64,000 nucleotides of DNA from Paulownia fortunei (lineage: Eukaryota; Streptophyta; Magnoliopsida; Lamiales; Paulowniaceae). A program made the position numbers and the translations under genes. Shown piece after piece: positions 11,365-22,597 of this stretch. Under the pieces are notes generated by a model. The model was not told the DNA's origin and searched no databases. It saw only the letters and a program-made list of their open reading frames with translations. Every line of letters starts with the position of its first letter. The first letter of the stretch is position 1. Location of the stretch: contig CM033124.1 of assembly GCA_019321725.1 (NCBI GenBank), positions 4,836,001 to 4,900,000 on the forward strand, in the 5' to 3' direction.

Positions 11365-11500
11365 GCTACTAATCCTCTCCCTTTCTTATTTTTATCATTT
11401 TTTATGATTTTCTATTTTGGTAAAAACTGTTACAAAGGGAGAACTTCAGTAATTTGTGGTGTTGGCTTAATTCCAAGTTTGAGCAAGTATAAGGAGATAT
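11365..11500. other. Intron-like sequence shared with 16675-16830
   Basis: GGTATGTTGATGCT, a CTCTCC pyrimidine tract and the AGTATAAGGAGATAT stretch recur in copy C after its own cyclin-like pseudo-exon. No coding content seen. Confidence 0.5.
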
Positions 11501-11705
11501 CACTCTTGGGGGCTAATGATTTCAAATCCATAATAGGAAATTCCTTGTACTTGTTTGGATAATATTTAATTAGCATGAATTCAAATCCTTTAGTAACCAT
11601 TTTAAGTTATGATATAATTGCAATTCACTTAATATTTGAGTCTTTTGAAATCTTTGTTGCCAACTTATTTACTCAAATCCAAACCCTTCAATCCAAAACA
11701 ATCTT
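11500..11705. mobile_element. MITE-like remnant in the duplicated block (paralogue at 16833-17028)
   Basis: A ~200-bp AT-rich segment starting GGGGGCTAATGATTT and ending with CAAATCCAAACCCTTCAATCC. In the paralogue, the left edge GCATTTGGATTG and the right edge CAATCCAATTGC form an imperfect inverted repeat, as expected of a small non-autonomous DNA transposon. Target duplications were not resolved, so the superfamily is unknown. Confidence 0.4.
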
Positions 11706-12130
11706 AAGGTAGGTATTACTACTTTAACCAATATTTTCTAAACCTTTGAAGTCGGTAACACAACCATAGCATACAATACTTATATATTGATGCTGATTGC
11801 TGTTAAGATTGAATACATATTGGTAAAGCTTATTATGCTAGACAATGAAAAAGTGAAAAAGGGTAAGTAGGTCCATAACCCTAAGAGTTCATGGGCTTAA
11901 AGGAGTAGGTGGCATTTGGACCATAGAGGGTTGGGTTTCTAATACTTTAGGGTTTGGGACCTTAGGATAAGGACTCTAGGAGAAATTATGTTATTTCCCT
12001 TTGGCACTAAGCCCTAGGTTTGTTTAACGGTCTACCCTTGCAGAACCTCTAGAGAGATTGTCAAGTAGTTTTTATGTTATTTATTTCAGTGTTTATGAGA
12101 CTTCTCCTCCTCCTCCTCCTCCTTGTAATC
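11706..12130. other. No gene; short CTC microsatellite
   Basis: Non-coding. 11710-11830 is related to 17030-17100 and 18560-18680 (CATACAATACTTATATATTGATGCTG-like landmarks). A (CTC)n trinucleotide run lies at about 12103-12123. The stretch 11870-12050 (GGGTTGGGTTTCTAATAC and similar) matches nothing else I noticed in the window. Confidence 0.5.
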
Positions 12131-12454
12131 TCCTCCTTAAAATGCTCGCAGAAGCAATTTTCCTTGAGCAGGTAATTTGAAACTTATATTTACCTATAAA
12201 CTGCTATGTAGTCTGCCCAGTGATTTTTATGTTAAATATCTCACCTTAAGGATCTTAGCAGCTTTGAAATAAGTGATTGGAATTTGGCTAGATCAGAAGT
12301 TAGCAAAGTTTCAATCATGACACTGATTTCAAGATGTGACTTCATATTAAGAGAATTCTTGACAGAGGCCTTTTGCTTTTCCGAGGATGATTTGCTTTGA
12401 GGAAGATTGATATTGTGTCTTATACTAATATTTTCTTAGATGATGCATGTAGGT

Positions 12455-13110
12455 TTTACTAGTATGTTTCTTCACTGCTTGGGAGAACTGTGAACAGCCT
12501 AGCAAGAATCACTTATTATAGCATTTCCTCTTTTTGGTTACTTACTCTGTTAGTGGGATGTATGATCTTGTTATTTCTAGAGTTACCCTTGGACCACCCT
12601 TCTCTTTCTCCTTTCTAGTAATCCAATTGCTATTTCATTGAGAGCTGAAAGATGAATTCACTTCATTACCAGCATTCAATTGCTGTGCGCAAACCCAACA
12701 ATCGTAACAACCAACCAACACCAAAGCCAAGGGCTACCAACACCATCCGCAAACAACAACTTCATTTGGCCAAACTATATTGAATTTGAGGCCAATACTT
12801 AACCACTATCATTTGGATACTAACACAACTGGAAGTATTCCTAAGCAGAATGCAAATGCTTAATCTAGAATATATTGTTGTGAGGCACGGGGATGGTATC
12901 TAAGTTCAAATATGAAGTTATCAAGAACACCTCATTGTAGTTCCCAAAAGTGTCATTGCATGATCCTAATATCATTATTTGTTAGCGCTAGCTTGTATAA
13001 CTGCATTGGCAATCAAGTCCTATAATAGATGGTTAAGTGACTTTTTAATGTTGGCTGCAAGCATCAGATTAACCTTTCATTTAAAATGTAACGAAACTTC
13101 ACTTTCTATT
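12455..13110. other. Copy-C-specific insertion, unclassified
   Basis: Extra ~650 bp absent from copies A and B, where GTAGGTTTTA is followed directly by TTTTCTGATTAAG. It has an ACCAACCAACACC-rich stretch (12710-12770) and no open frame I recognise. No clear terminal repeats were found, so it may be a small insertion or ancestral sequence deleted from the other copies. Confidence 0.45.
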
Positions 13111-13304
13111 TTTCTGATTAAGAAGAGTTCAAAGAATTTGAGGCAGGTACTTCTTGTATTCCATTTTGTTTTATTTCCTTGCTGACTGTGATATTACTCT
13201 TAAAGGTCGAAATTTGCAGATATGCTATCTGTTAGTTCATGTTCAGTTTCTGGATTGATGGTTTTAGTTATCAATTACCTTAATTGTGAGTGGAAATGTG
13301 ACAT

Positions 13305-14290
13305 GACATGTGGAGCTTGTTATCATGTCAGGTGTTGAGTGGAGCTTAGATGTTGCACCGAATGCTACTGTCTTGGTTTCAAGTGAAGCACATGCACCGA
13401 ATGCTGCTGCCTTGGTTGCAAGTGAAGCACATGCTGTCACTTAGGCAATTGAGGGTCTTTTGGGAGTTGTTGCCGCTGTTGCCAGTTGACTGAAGTTGAC
13501 TGATGAGGCAGTGGATGATGGAGAGGTATGATACAAGTCATATATAGTCCGGCTCTCTTGCTTCCTTTACCTCGTATCTTATAGGCAATGCCTTTATGAC
13601 CTTCTTGCATCCTTTACCTCGTACCTTATAGGAAATGTCTATATGACCCTCTTGTTTCTGGTGTTGTATTTTATCTTGGAGCAATGAGCTTGAGTGCCCC
13701 CTATGTGATACTGATCCACCACAAAGTGTAATCGTGTTACTGCAACACTTTGGATGTTGATGGTTGATTCGATGTGCTTAATAATACTAGATGCTTTTTT
13801 CGTGGTTTTGAAGTAGGTTAGAAGTATTTTCTAATGGCATATTACTATCAATAAATTAAAATTTATGCATTCTAATGTGTAGCTACTGTCGCAGATCACA
13901 GGTGAGGCTATATTGGAGATATTGAAAGTTACCAAGCTTTAACACTTGTAATTATATTATTTGCAAGATGTTATATCTTTTGTGGCTCTGGTATGCACAT
14001 ATTTTCAATTTTGTTTTCTATTTTTGAGGCAAAGAAATGCCTTCTCTATGTTGTCTCAATTCTCTCCAATCTTACCATGCCTAATGTGTTTTGAATAAAA
14101 GTCTTCCCAAGTTAGCAAACTACTTTGTGAAATGTCATATGATGTGATGCTGAATGCTACTCATTTTTGTACATGCATGTGGAGTTCTTCATGCTGTAGA
14201 ACCTTTAAATTATTTTCATGCGTCTCTTTGCAAGTTCACTATTTATATTCCCAACCAAGCTGAAAAGAGGGGGTACGCTTATTCAGAAAG
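13305..14290 (+). pseudogene. MON2: MON2-like pseudogene fragment (copy C)
   Basis: Same four pseudo-exons as copies A and B but an older, independent copy. Pseudo-exon 1 (~13315-13526) contains GVEWSLD, two tandem versions of a 13-residue stretch (APNATVLVSSEAH, APNAAALVASEAH), then an in-frame stop and AIEGLLGVVAAVA. A donor-like GTATGA follows at 13527. Pseudo-exon 2 is ~13695-13800. Pseudo-exon 3 (~13888-13940) holds a broken SQ-GEAI-LEIL stretch. Pseudo-exon 4 (~14163-14290) is the best preserved: ACGVLHAVEPLNYFHASLCK then FTIYIPNQAEKR, close to the plant MON2 consensus. This copy makes the family assignment most secure. Confidence 0.8.
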
Positions 14291-14867
14291 TTTGGTGAGT
14301 TTTATGCTGGTTGTATATTATTGTAATCCTAGATGTCCTGTCCAGAGCATCGTGATTGCTGAATCAGAAGTAAGTAACTCCCATGTTAATCGTTGCTATA
14401 ACGTCATAATGTATGCATTATGTTTTGTTGATTCTATGTTTGTGTTTATTTAGGTCCAAGTTCAGGAGTTGTTTCCTTGGTAGTTTTATCATCTTGCACC
14501 TAATTTTCTAAATACCTTGGCTTTATGGCGGAAATTTCGCATTAAACTTACTGCTGAGATTATGCACATTCACCTACATTCAGTGTGCTCATAGTTGTCA
14601 ATAAATGATATAGAGACCTGGACTTAGGCATCACTTATGAGTACTAACACACTAGATACCATGTTGTGCAAGGACACAACAAGCAATGAACCATCATTAG
14701 ATAATCTCTGGCTCCCTTCTTGTGTTAAGAATCTTTGAGAAAATCTAAATAAAATGTTATGCTAAACCACTACGCAACATCTCCCCAACGAAGCAGCTGA
14801 ACTTTAAGATCTTGAATGCGAATTTGAGACTTGTTGAACATTCCTAGCGGCTTGTCCGACCGATGAA

Positions 14868-15195
14868 TTAATTTTAGTGGGCACTGTGGTTGTGCCCTGC
14901 CTTCTCTGTAGCAGCTTGTCAGACCGATGAATTTCTTCAGATGAACATCTTAGATATTCTGGGAGACTAACATTCTTAGATTGGAGGCATCTCTTGATTT
15001 AATTTCCACCTACCTGACGTTTACTATATATTTTCCTCGTATGTGCTTTATACTGTATGCCTCAAGTTTCATTACATGAAAGTTATTAGAACTTATGGCT
15101 AATGATAATTGTTAATAACATTTGATTGATATTATGTTTTCTTCACAGGAATGCATGTCATGTGAATAGGACCTAGAAAACAAAATTAACACCAA
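14868..15195 (+). repeat. Paralogue of the 3180-3490 segment
   Basis: Shares landmarks and order with 3180-3490. Internally the phrase CAGCTTGTCAGACCGATGAA (14921) has a near copy GCGGCTTGTCCGACCGATGAA (14848), a small local tandem duplication of ~75 bp. Confidence 0.7.
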
Positions 15196-15204
15196 ACCTA
15201 CCTA

Positions 15205-16675
15205 GTTTTTCCAGAAACTTAGATGAGTTTTATTCTGGTTGTATTTTATTCTGATCCTAGATGTCTTTTGTCCAGATCATCATGATAGGTGAATCAGAAA
15301 TAAGTTACTACCAATTTTATATTGTTACTATAACATCCTGGATGTATGTGCTATGTTTTCTTGAGTCTATGTTTGTGTTTATATGGGTCCGAGCTCATGA
15401 GTTTTCGGTGGTACTTTTTAACATCTTTCACCAAATTTTTTAAATTCCTTAGCTTTCTTGGAGAAAAGTTACATTGACTTACTTCTGAGATGCTCCAAGG
15501 ATCACCTACATTTAGTGTGCTCATAGTTGTCAATAATTAATATAAAGACCTGGACTTACGCACTTATGAGTACCAACACTATATATCATATTGTGGAAGG
15601 ACCCAGAAAGCTATGAACTATCATCAGATAATCTCCGGCTCCCTGTTTATTAATATTATTTCTAATAATCCTACGAAAAAATATGTAATTTTTTATGCTA
15701 GATCACTTCTCAACATCTCATTAAAGATCTTGAATGCAAATTTCAGACTTCTTGAACATTCCTTGAAAAGAAGGAAGCTTTCTTGCAACTGATGTGGGAC
15801 TAACATCTTTTTAAACTAGAAACTTCTAAAACTTTTTCTGTTTCAGGAGGCTGATCTATAAATAATGTGGCAACTATTTTTGAGTTTGCTTCTGTCTTTG
15901 CTACTAGTTCTAGAACTGTGCAAGAGATGGTTTTAAAAGAGAGAGAGAACGAAATATGGTAGGGTTTTCATGAAGAGAGTTTACATTAGTGGATACTGCT
16001 GTTGCTTTTGCCTGTCAGAAGTTTATAATAGGCCTTTATGAAATTGTATATAGATTGATATTGCTAGAACTCTGACAGATTGATTTTTTTTTTTTTTCAA
16101 TTTCAGGAGTTCCGTATGCAACTATTAGCAAATGCACAAGCAACAGTTACGAGAATTGCTAGGTAAAGTCTTGAATTTTTGGATGTTTGATCTGTGCAAA
16201 AAAAATTATTGTTTCTTTTTCTTGGATATTTCACTCTTCACTAAATGATGCTGATCACGTTCAACTTGGATAAATGTGAATGGTTTTGGTGGGAAAAGGT
16301 GGTGCAGAAGCCATGCCTCAAAAGGAACCTATGAAGCCAAAGAATGCGATGATGCTGTAATTTGAGATGGTTGAAGATAAAAGCTCTAATAGTAGAGAAA
16401 TTTGAGCAAAGGTTGAATCCAAGAAAAGTCTTACGACTATCTATACTGCTCAATGCAGGGGACTTTGCTTATATATTTTCTTGGCTTATTTGCTATTGTA
16501 ATATCAAGAACGATATTCATGGCATATTTCCTATAATTCTCTCTTCATTTATTCTTTCTAGAAACAAAGAAATCTGATAGTATACATTAATGCAGAAGAT
16601 GCATGTGATCTATTGGTAGCTTTGGAGTATGTTGATGATATCTACCAAATCTAGAAGCACACAGAGGTATGTTGA
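15205..16675 (+). repeat. Duplicated segment, copy C continuation (MON2 exon 4 tail to cyclin-like exons)
   Basis: Starts inside the region equivalent to ~5960 of copy A (AGAAACTTAGATGAGTTTTAT) and runs through equivalents of 6300-7143 and 10860-11357. The order MON2 tail, unique block 14868-15195, then MON2 tail again shows a partial tandem duplication within copy C: 14290-14850 and 15205-15780 are paralogous to each other. Confidence 0.75.
16107..16675 (+). pseudogene. Cyclin-B-like pseudogene fragments (copy C)
   Basis: Pseudo-exon 16107-16162 lies between TTTCAG and GTAAAG and reads EFRMQLLANAQATVTRIAR without interruption, the cleanest version in the window. The next piece (~16304-16460) starts MPQKEPMKPKN after GGTGGTGCAG-like sequence and ends SLTTIYTAQ, resembling the cyclin B TLTSVLTAR stretch. 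The piece ~16595-16672 contains LLVALEYVDDIYQI then a stop. B-type cyclins have these segments in this order ahead of the cyclin box. No cyclin box follows, so this is a truncated pseudogene. Confidence 0.52.
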
Positions 16676-16832
16676 TGCTTTTAACCCTCTCCAGTTCTTG
16701 TTTCTTGTTTTGGTGTCTATATCATGTTTTATTGTTTTTATTTTGGTAATGACTCTTCCAAGGAGAAAACTATTGTAATTGGTGCTGGTAGCTTAATTCT
16801 AATTCTGAACCAGTATAAGGAGATATGACGCT

Positions 16833-17028
16833 ACTTTTGCATTTGGATTGGTGGTTTTGGGGGCTAATGATTTTGAATCTGTAATAGTAAATTCCTTGCA
16901 TTTGTTTGAATAGTATTTAATTTTACCCTACATTCAGATATTTGCAATCCACTTTATATTTGTGCCTTTTGAAATCTTTATCGCCGAATCGTTCCCTCAA
17001 ATCCAAAGCCTTCAATCCAATTGCAATC
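16833..17028. mobile_element. MITE-like element with imperfect terminal inverted repeats
   Basis: Left end GCATTTGGATTGGTGG and right end CCTTCAATCCAATTGCAA are imperfect inverted complements. Length is ~195 bp and AT-rich. A related copy at 11500-11705 sits in the equivalent place of copy B, so the insertion pre-dates that duplication. A partial end recurs at 18530-18570. Confidence 0.45.
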
Positions 17029-17099
17029 TAAGGATATCATACAATATTTATTTGTGGATGCTATTGCTATCCTGATTGAATATATATTGGTAAACATTA

Positions 17100-17400
17100 T
17101 TATGCTAGACAGTGACAAAGTAAAGCGTCAAATCTAAACTTGCTTTGTCTTCTTTCAAAAATCTTGAGATGCCTATCAATAGGAATACGACTAACAATCT
17201 TTCTCAAAAGAATACATTAATATTCTACTCGTTCACTTTTCAATTTTATAAATGACATCACACCCTATAGTTAAATTAACAGATTACTATATAGTTTATA
17301 CATTAAATATTTTAATTTACAATATCATCCAACAGTAAAATTAGAAGTTTATATGGTTCTTCGCACCTCAGTATTTGATTTTACCAAATCAACAAACTTC
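17100..17400. repeat. Non-coding segment repeated at ~18690-18880
   Basis: ACTTGCTTTGTC, TCTCAAAAG, TATTCTACTC, CACACCCTA and AGATTGCTATATAGTTTAT-like landmarks occur in the same order at both places, with substitutions. No coding content seen. Confidence 0.6.
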
Positions 17401-17409
17401 GTCGCCAAT

Positions 17410-18500
17410 CCTCCACCACTTGATAGTTCGTGTTCAGTTTATGGGTTGATGGATTTTTAGTTATCAGTTACCTTAATTGTGTAATGGAAGTGTGAGGTGA
17501 CATGGAGCTTTGAGTGGAGCTTAGATCCTGATGCTTCGAATGCTACTTTCTTGGTTGTAAGTGAAGCACGTGCTATCACTTTGGTAATTGAGGGTCTTTT
17601 GGGAGTTGTTTTTGCTGTTGTCACTTTGATAGATGAGCCAGTGGATGATGATGAGGTATGATAAGCCAATGTATAGTCTAGTTCTCTTGCTTCCTTTACC
17701 TCGCATCCTATAGAAAATGTCTTATGACCCTATTGCTTCTTGTATTGTGTTTTATCTTGGATCAATGAGCTTGAGTCCTCCTGATGTCATAGTGATCCTC
17801 CCACAAAGTGTATTGGGATAACTGCAACACTTTTTATGTTGATGGTTGCTTTGATGTCGTTAATAATACTAGATGCTTTGTCCCTAGTTTTGATGAAGTA
17901 GGTTAGAAATATTTTCTAACGTCATATTACTATCAGTAAATAAAAATTTATGCATTCTGATGTGTAGTTATTGTCGCAAGTCACAGGGTGAGGCTATTGT
18001 ATTGTTGATATCGAAAGGTTACCAAGCGTTTACACAGTTAGTTATATTATTTTCTTGATGTTATATCTTTTATGGCTCTGGTGTGTACATATTTTCAACT
18101 TTCTTTTCTATTTTTGAGATAAGGAATGCCTTCTCTGTGTTGTCTCAATTCTCCAAGCTCACGCTACCAAATGGTCTTTGAGCAATTCGCCTTGCCTTGT
18201 TATCAAACTACTTTGTGCAATTTCATATAATGTGTTAATGAATGTTACTCGTTTTTGTACAGGCATGTGGAGTTGGAGTTCTTCGTGCTGTAGAATATTT
18301 ACATTCTTTTCTTGCATCCCTTTATATTCCCAACGAATCTGAAAAGTGGAGGTATGTTTATTCAGAAACTTGGATGAGTTTCATGCTGGTTGTATTTTAC
18401 TGTAATCCTGGATGTACTGTCCAGAGCATCGTGATTGCTGAATCAGAAATATGTTTTTACCAATTTTATATTGTTTCTTTAACATCCAAGATGTATTTGC
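17410..18500 (+). pseudogene. MON2: MON2-like pseudogene fragment (copy D)
   Basis: Fourth copy of the MON2 block. Pseudo-exon 1 (~17500-17655) reads in one frame LDPDASNATFLVVSEARAITL then VIEGLLGVVFAVVTLIDEP, and is followed by GTATGA. Pseudo-exon 2 is ~17815-17895. Pseudo-exon 3 is ~17967-18025. Pseudo-exon 4 (18262-18365) reads ACGVGVLRAVEYLHSFLASL, containing a two-codon internal duplication (GV), and then YIPNESEKWRY. Relative to copies A-C this copy lacks cyclin-like exons downstream; after ~18500 the sequence jumps to the MITE-edge segment. MON2 acts in Golgi/endosome trafficking; this fragment is not functional. Confidence 0.78.
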
Positions 18501-19315
18501 TATATTTTGTCTTTTTTGCTAAATTGTTCCGTCAAATCCAAATCCTTCAATCTAAATGCAACCTAAAGGTAGACGTTACCACTTTACCCAGGTTTCCCTC
18601 AACTTTTAAAGTTGGTAACATAACCATATCATACAATACTATATATGGATGCTGATTGCTATCATGAGTGAAATATCACAAAGTGAAAAATCACAGTGAA
18701 AAATCAAAGGTTATTTTTTTCAAAACTTGCTTTGTCATCATTTATGAATTTTTAGACGATTAACAGGCTAATAATCCCTCTCAAAAGCATAAACTAGTAT
18801 TCTACTCATTCTTTTCAATTTAATAAATAACACCACACCCTAGATTCAACAGATTGCTATATAGTTTATTCCTTAAATTTTATGAGTTAAACAGTCTTTT
18901 GAACATTTTTAACTATTACACATTGTGGTCCAAGCTATGCCTCCTCCTGTCAGAAATAGAGAGAACTGAGCTCTTTCCGTGCCGAGGAGTCTTTGTATAT
19001 ATGTTGGGAGAAATTGGAAATGCTCTTAAGACAGAAGGGAAGTAGGCTTGATTTTCTACTGCATTGTTTGTTCAGCTTGTATTTAAAAGTAGTCCATGGC
19101 TTATGGGGAAATTTGTTCTGCTATCTTCAAGTCCACTTGTTTTATTTCTCCTTAAATTTTGTATGCTAAATTTTTTCTTTGCTTCAGTCAAATTATTAAG
19201 CATATTTCATTTATATGAATGTAGCCATATGTGCTTACTACATGCTAAATGGTGTTGTTAAATGTGCTGTTTAAGAAAAGGTCATTTTCATCCTAGTTCC
19301 CATATTTATCTTCAT
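18500..19315. other. No recognisable gene
   Basis: 18530-18680 and 18690-18880 repeat sequences seen at 16980-17100 and 17100-17290. The frame 18854-19045 (ends VYMLGEIGNALKTEGK) has a fairly protein-like tail but matches nothing I recognise. The rest is AT-rich and non-coding. Confidence 0.4.
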
Positions 19316-19424
19316 TATAATATTGGATCCCCCCACCAACACCCCACGACTCCCCACCATCGCCCCTCCCCCCCCAAAAAAAAAAAAAATAAAAATAAAA
19401 ATAAAAATAAAAATAAAATAGAAT
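19316..19424. repeat. Low-complexity tract: C-rich run, poly-A and (TAAAA)n
   Basis: A cytosine-rich stretch (ACCCCACGACTCCCCACC and similar) passes into ~14 A and then five TAAAA repeats. Poly-A followed by A-rich pentamers can mark the tail of an old retroposed sequence, but no body was identified upstream. Confidence 0.7.
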
Positions 19425-19587
19425 TATCCTATAGATGCTGGATTCATGCCTGTTTGCCCAAGGGGGGAACCACCCGCATTCTGCACCAGTTTTAGTAAAA
19501 TGAGATTTTTCTCTCAAAAGGGTGTCTTCATGCTTCTAAATTATATTCAGATCTCACATTCCATTATTTCCTTTTTTTTTCTTTTCC

Positions 19588-19680
19588 AGCACGGTAAGGC
19601 GGCGGATGAGCATTCAACTTAAGACCATGCAAACTGTACTCATAATCTTTCAATCTCTTCTACAGCTTTATAAAGAGGTG
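19588..19680 (+). pseudogene. MON2: MON2-like pseudo-exon (isolated)
   Basis: After a T-rich tract and TTCCAG, one frame reads MSIQLKTMQTVLIIFQSLLQ, close to the QLKTLQTILIIFQS stretch near the MON2 N-terminus, upstream in the protein from the exons in copies A-D. It is ~30 codons long and flanked by non-coding DNA. It lies just left of the LTR tandem array, which could have interrupted the ancestral locus. Fit to the family is good but the piece is short. Confidence 0.6.
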
Positions 19681-21816
19681 ATACTAAATTCATCACTTTT
19701 TATTAATTATTTAAATATTCCATGTCTGTTTAATTACATCATATATCCTTATGAAAGATTTAGGTGGACATAGCACATTAGGAAACTGGCCATGATATCC
19801 GTCGGACTAAATTTCTCTCCTAGATGTGGGTTGTACTAAGCCAATGATATAATTAATAGACTATTATAATATTTGAGATAGTTGGTTATTAGAACCAATA
19901 TATATAAGGAAATCTGCTATCTTGAGGCAAATCACGCAACAAATAGGACATTTATTCATTTAAATGAAAAGTTCCCCAAAAAAAGGAATGTGGTCACTTA
20001 AGGAAAAGACAACAAAAAAAAAAGGGGGGGGGGGGAATGAAAAATAAGTGAAAAGAAAGAATAGGACGTGTCTTTTCGATATTTGATAATTTATAAGGTT
20101 TATTTGGATGATGGATATATAGGTTTGTAATTGTTAAATTCATTGGTGGTATAGGTATAAGTAATTGTTGGACTATACTGAAAAATATTAATCATTATTT
20201 AGGGATGTTTTTGGGAGATTGCAGAGATTTTCATGGTCTTGAGTTCAGGGTGTGACAATTTGGTGGTATAAGAGTTTAGGCTATGATTTTTGGGATTACG
20301 ATTGGTAGGACGTTAGTGCTACCTATTGATTTAGGACTTTAACATTGATAATGTCTTAATGAGCTAAATAATTATTTTGTGGTGACTCAAAGGTTTTTAG
20401 AGCAAGGTACAAGTAAATTTTTATTGACAAAATATTTAATTTAGGTGATTGAAACTAACGAGAAGCTCAACTTCTTAAGGTGTAGATATTAATATTTTGA
20501 CTTTTGCAATAATATTGTTTTCCAGACTTTCATAATAACATTTATGGGATTCCTTGTATATTTAACTTTGCATCTGAAAATTAATTGTTTTCGGGCATGA
20601 AAAGTGAATTAGTATTATCGTTTTGAGTATAGCTGAGGTTCCTTACAAGTAATGAAACTTGATGTTTATAAAGATTGTGATTTTGGTGATATCAACAACA
20701 CGGATAATGTTTTGAAGTGGATTTGCAGAAGTGATACCTTTTAGATCATGTCAATATGTTACTTGTTCAGAGTGTTTTGGGGATCTTTAGTATTTTGTAT
20801 TTAAGATTCAATGGTCGATACCCACCCATAGATACAACTTGTGCAATTAAAAAATAAAAGAAAATATCAAACCACATTGTTTGAGTATGAGACTATGTGT
20901 ACGTGATCTCGTGTTTTGAGGACGAGCTTATTTTATTGGGGATAGAATTTTGCACATAGCCTCATTATTTGGTATGGGATTAAATTTATCAAGCGTGAGT
21001 TTAATAAAAATAAAAGATAGATGTGGGTTGTACTATGTAACGGACTATTATAATATTTGAGATAGTTGGTTATTAGAACCAAAATATGTAAGGAAATAGG
21101 CTTGCTTAAGGCAAATCATGGAACAAATAGGAAATTTGTTCTTTTAAATGAAAAGTTTCACAAAAAAAGGAATGTGGTCACTTAAGGAAAATGCTGCACC
21201 AAAACAAAGAGGGGAGGGGGGGCAAATAAGAATAAGTGAAAAGAAAGAATAGGATGTGGCTTTTGGATATTTGATAATTCATAAGGTTTGTTTGGTTGAT
21301 GCATATACAGGTTTGTAATTGTTAAATTGATTGGTGGTATAAGTATGTGTAAGTGTTGGACTATATTGAAAAATATTGGTCAGCCTTGTTTGATTTTGGG
21401 ATATTTTTGTGAGATTGCAGAAATTATTATGGTCAAGATTTTGGGTTGTGACAAATTGGTGGTATAAGAACTTAGGCTATGATTTTTGGGATTATGATTG
21501 GTAGGATGATAGAGCTATCTATTGATTTTGGATTTAACATGGATAATGTATTAATGAGCTATAAATAATTATTTTGTGGTGACTTGAAGGTTTTTAGAGC
21601 AACGTACGAGTAAATTTCGGTTGATAAATGAATTAATTTAGGTGAGTGAAATTGACAAGAAGCTCAACGTTTTAAGGTGTAGACATTAATATATTGACTT
21701 TTGCAATAATATTGTTTTGCAGACTTTCATAATAACATTTATGGAATTCTTTGTATATTTAGCTTTGCATCTGAAAATTAATTGTTTTCGGGTATGAAAA
21801 GTGAATTGTTATTAAG

Positions 21817-22597
21817 GTTTTGAGTAGGGGTGGGCATCGGGTCGGGTAGTCGGGTAGCATATTTTGCTACCCGACACCAATCCTAAATACTCGAGTACCC
21901 GACTTATCGGGTACCAAAATTTTTCGGGTACCCGATACGTCGGGTTTTGGATTTTTCTTTAAAAAAAATTATATTAACTTTGGTTTTGTTTTTCTCGAGT
22001 CCCAAGTCCCCCCTTTCTTGTTTTTTTAATTTTTTTATTCTCTCTTTCTCCCCTTTTTCCTCCTCCTTTGCTTCTACTTTTTCTCTTTCCCCCTTTTCTC
22101 GTCCTCTTTTTATTCTACCTTTCCTCTTTCTTCTTCCCCATTTTCTCCACCCCTATTCTTCTTCTTCTTCTTTCTTTTTCTTCTTACCCCTTCTGGAATA
22201 TCCTCCCTCTCTTCTTCTTCTTTCTTTTTCAATTTTTTTTTTCTCTTTCTTCCTCCCCATTTCTCTTCCCCCTCTTCTTCTTTTTTCCTTTTTCGTCATT
22301 CTTCCTATATTTTTCTATTCAACCGAAAATGAATTTGAGGGCTTGGGACCTAAGAGTTGAGGGTTTTGCTAATGATGGTATGTGAGAATTTGGGGTTAAT
22401 TTTTTATTTTTTTTAAATTTATTTCGGGTACCCGATCGGATAATTCAGGTAGAAAAATTCTACCCGATAACCGATCCGAAAATTATTCAATCCAGTTCGG
22501 ATTATCCAAAATTCGAATTTTTTTTAAAAAACCTGATCCGATTGGATCGGGTCGGGATCCAAAAACCCGAATCCGAATGCCCACCCCTAGTTTTGAG
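21817..22597. mobile_element. hAT-like non-autonomous transposon with 8-bp target-site duplication
   Basis: The element (21825-22589, 765 bp) is flanked by GTTTTGAG at 21817-21824 and 22590-22597. Its ends are TAGGGGTGGGCAT and the exact complement ATGCCCACCCCTA, a 13-bp perfect terminal inverted repeat. An 8-bp target duplication and TAGGGGTG ends are typical of hAT elements. Subterminal zones (21834-21950, 22425-22575) are packed with CGGGTA/TACCCG motifs, the kind of clustered sites hAT transposases bind. The middle (~21985-22320) is a pyrimidine-rich tract; its open frames are low-complexity artefacts. No transposase is encoded, so movement would need help from elsewhere. It interrupts one unit of the tandem array, so it is younger than that unit. 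Confidence 0.92.

Larger units (their letters stand above)
12135..14850 (+). repeat. Duplicated segment, copy C (diverged)
   Basis: Collinear with about 4040-6510 of copy A but strongly diverged. Landmarks include ATGCTCGCAGAAGCAATTTT (cf. 4040), GAGGATGATTTGCTTTGAGG (12378, cf. 4803), AAGAATTTGAGGCAGGTACT (13131, cf. 4918) and the MON2 pseudo-exons. It lacks the segment equivalent to ~4260-4790 and carries ~650 bp of extra sequence at 12455-13110. Confidence 0.8.

Noticed and set aside
21947..22385. Two long overlapping open frames (137 and 105 codons)
   Set aside because: They are F/L/S/P low-complexity translations of the pyrimidine tract inside the hAT-like element and have no coding features.
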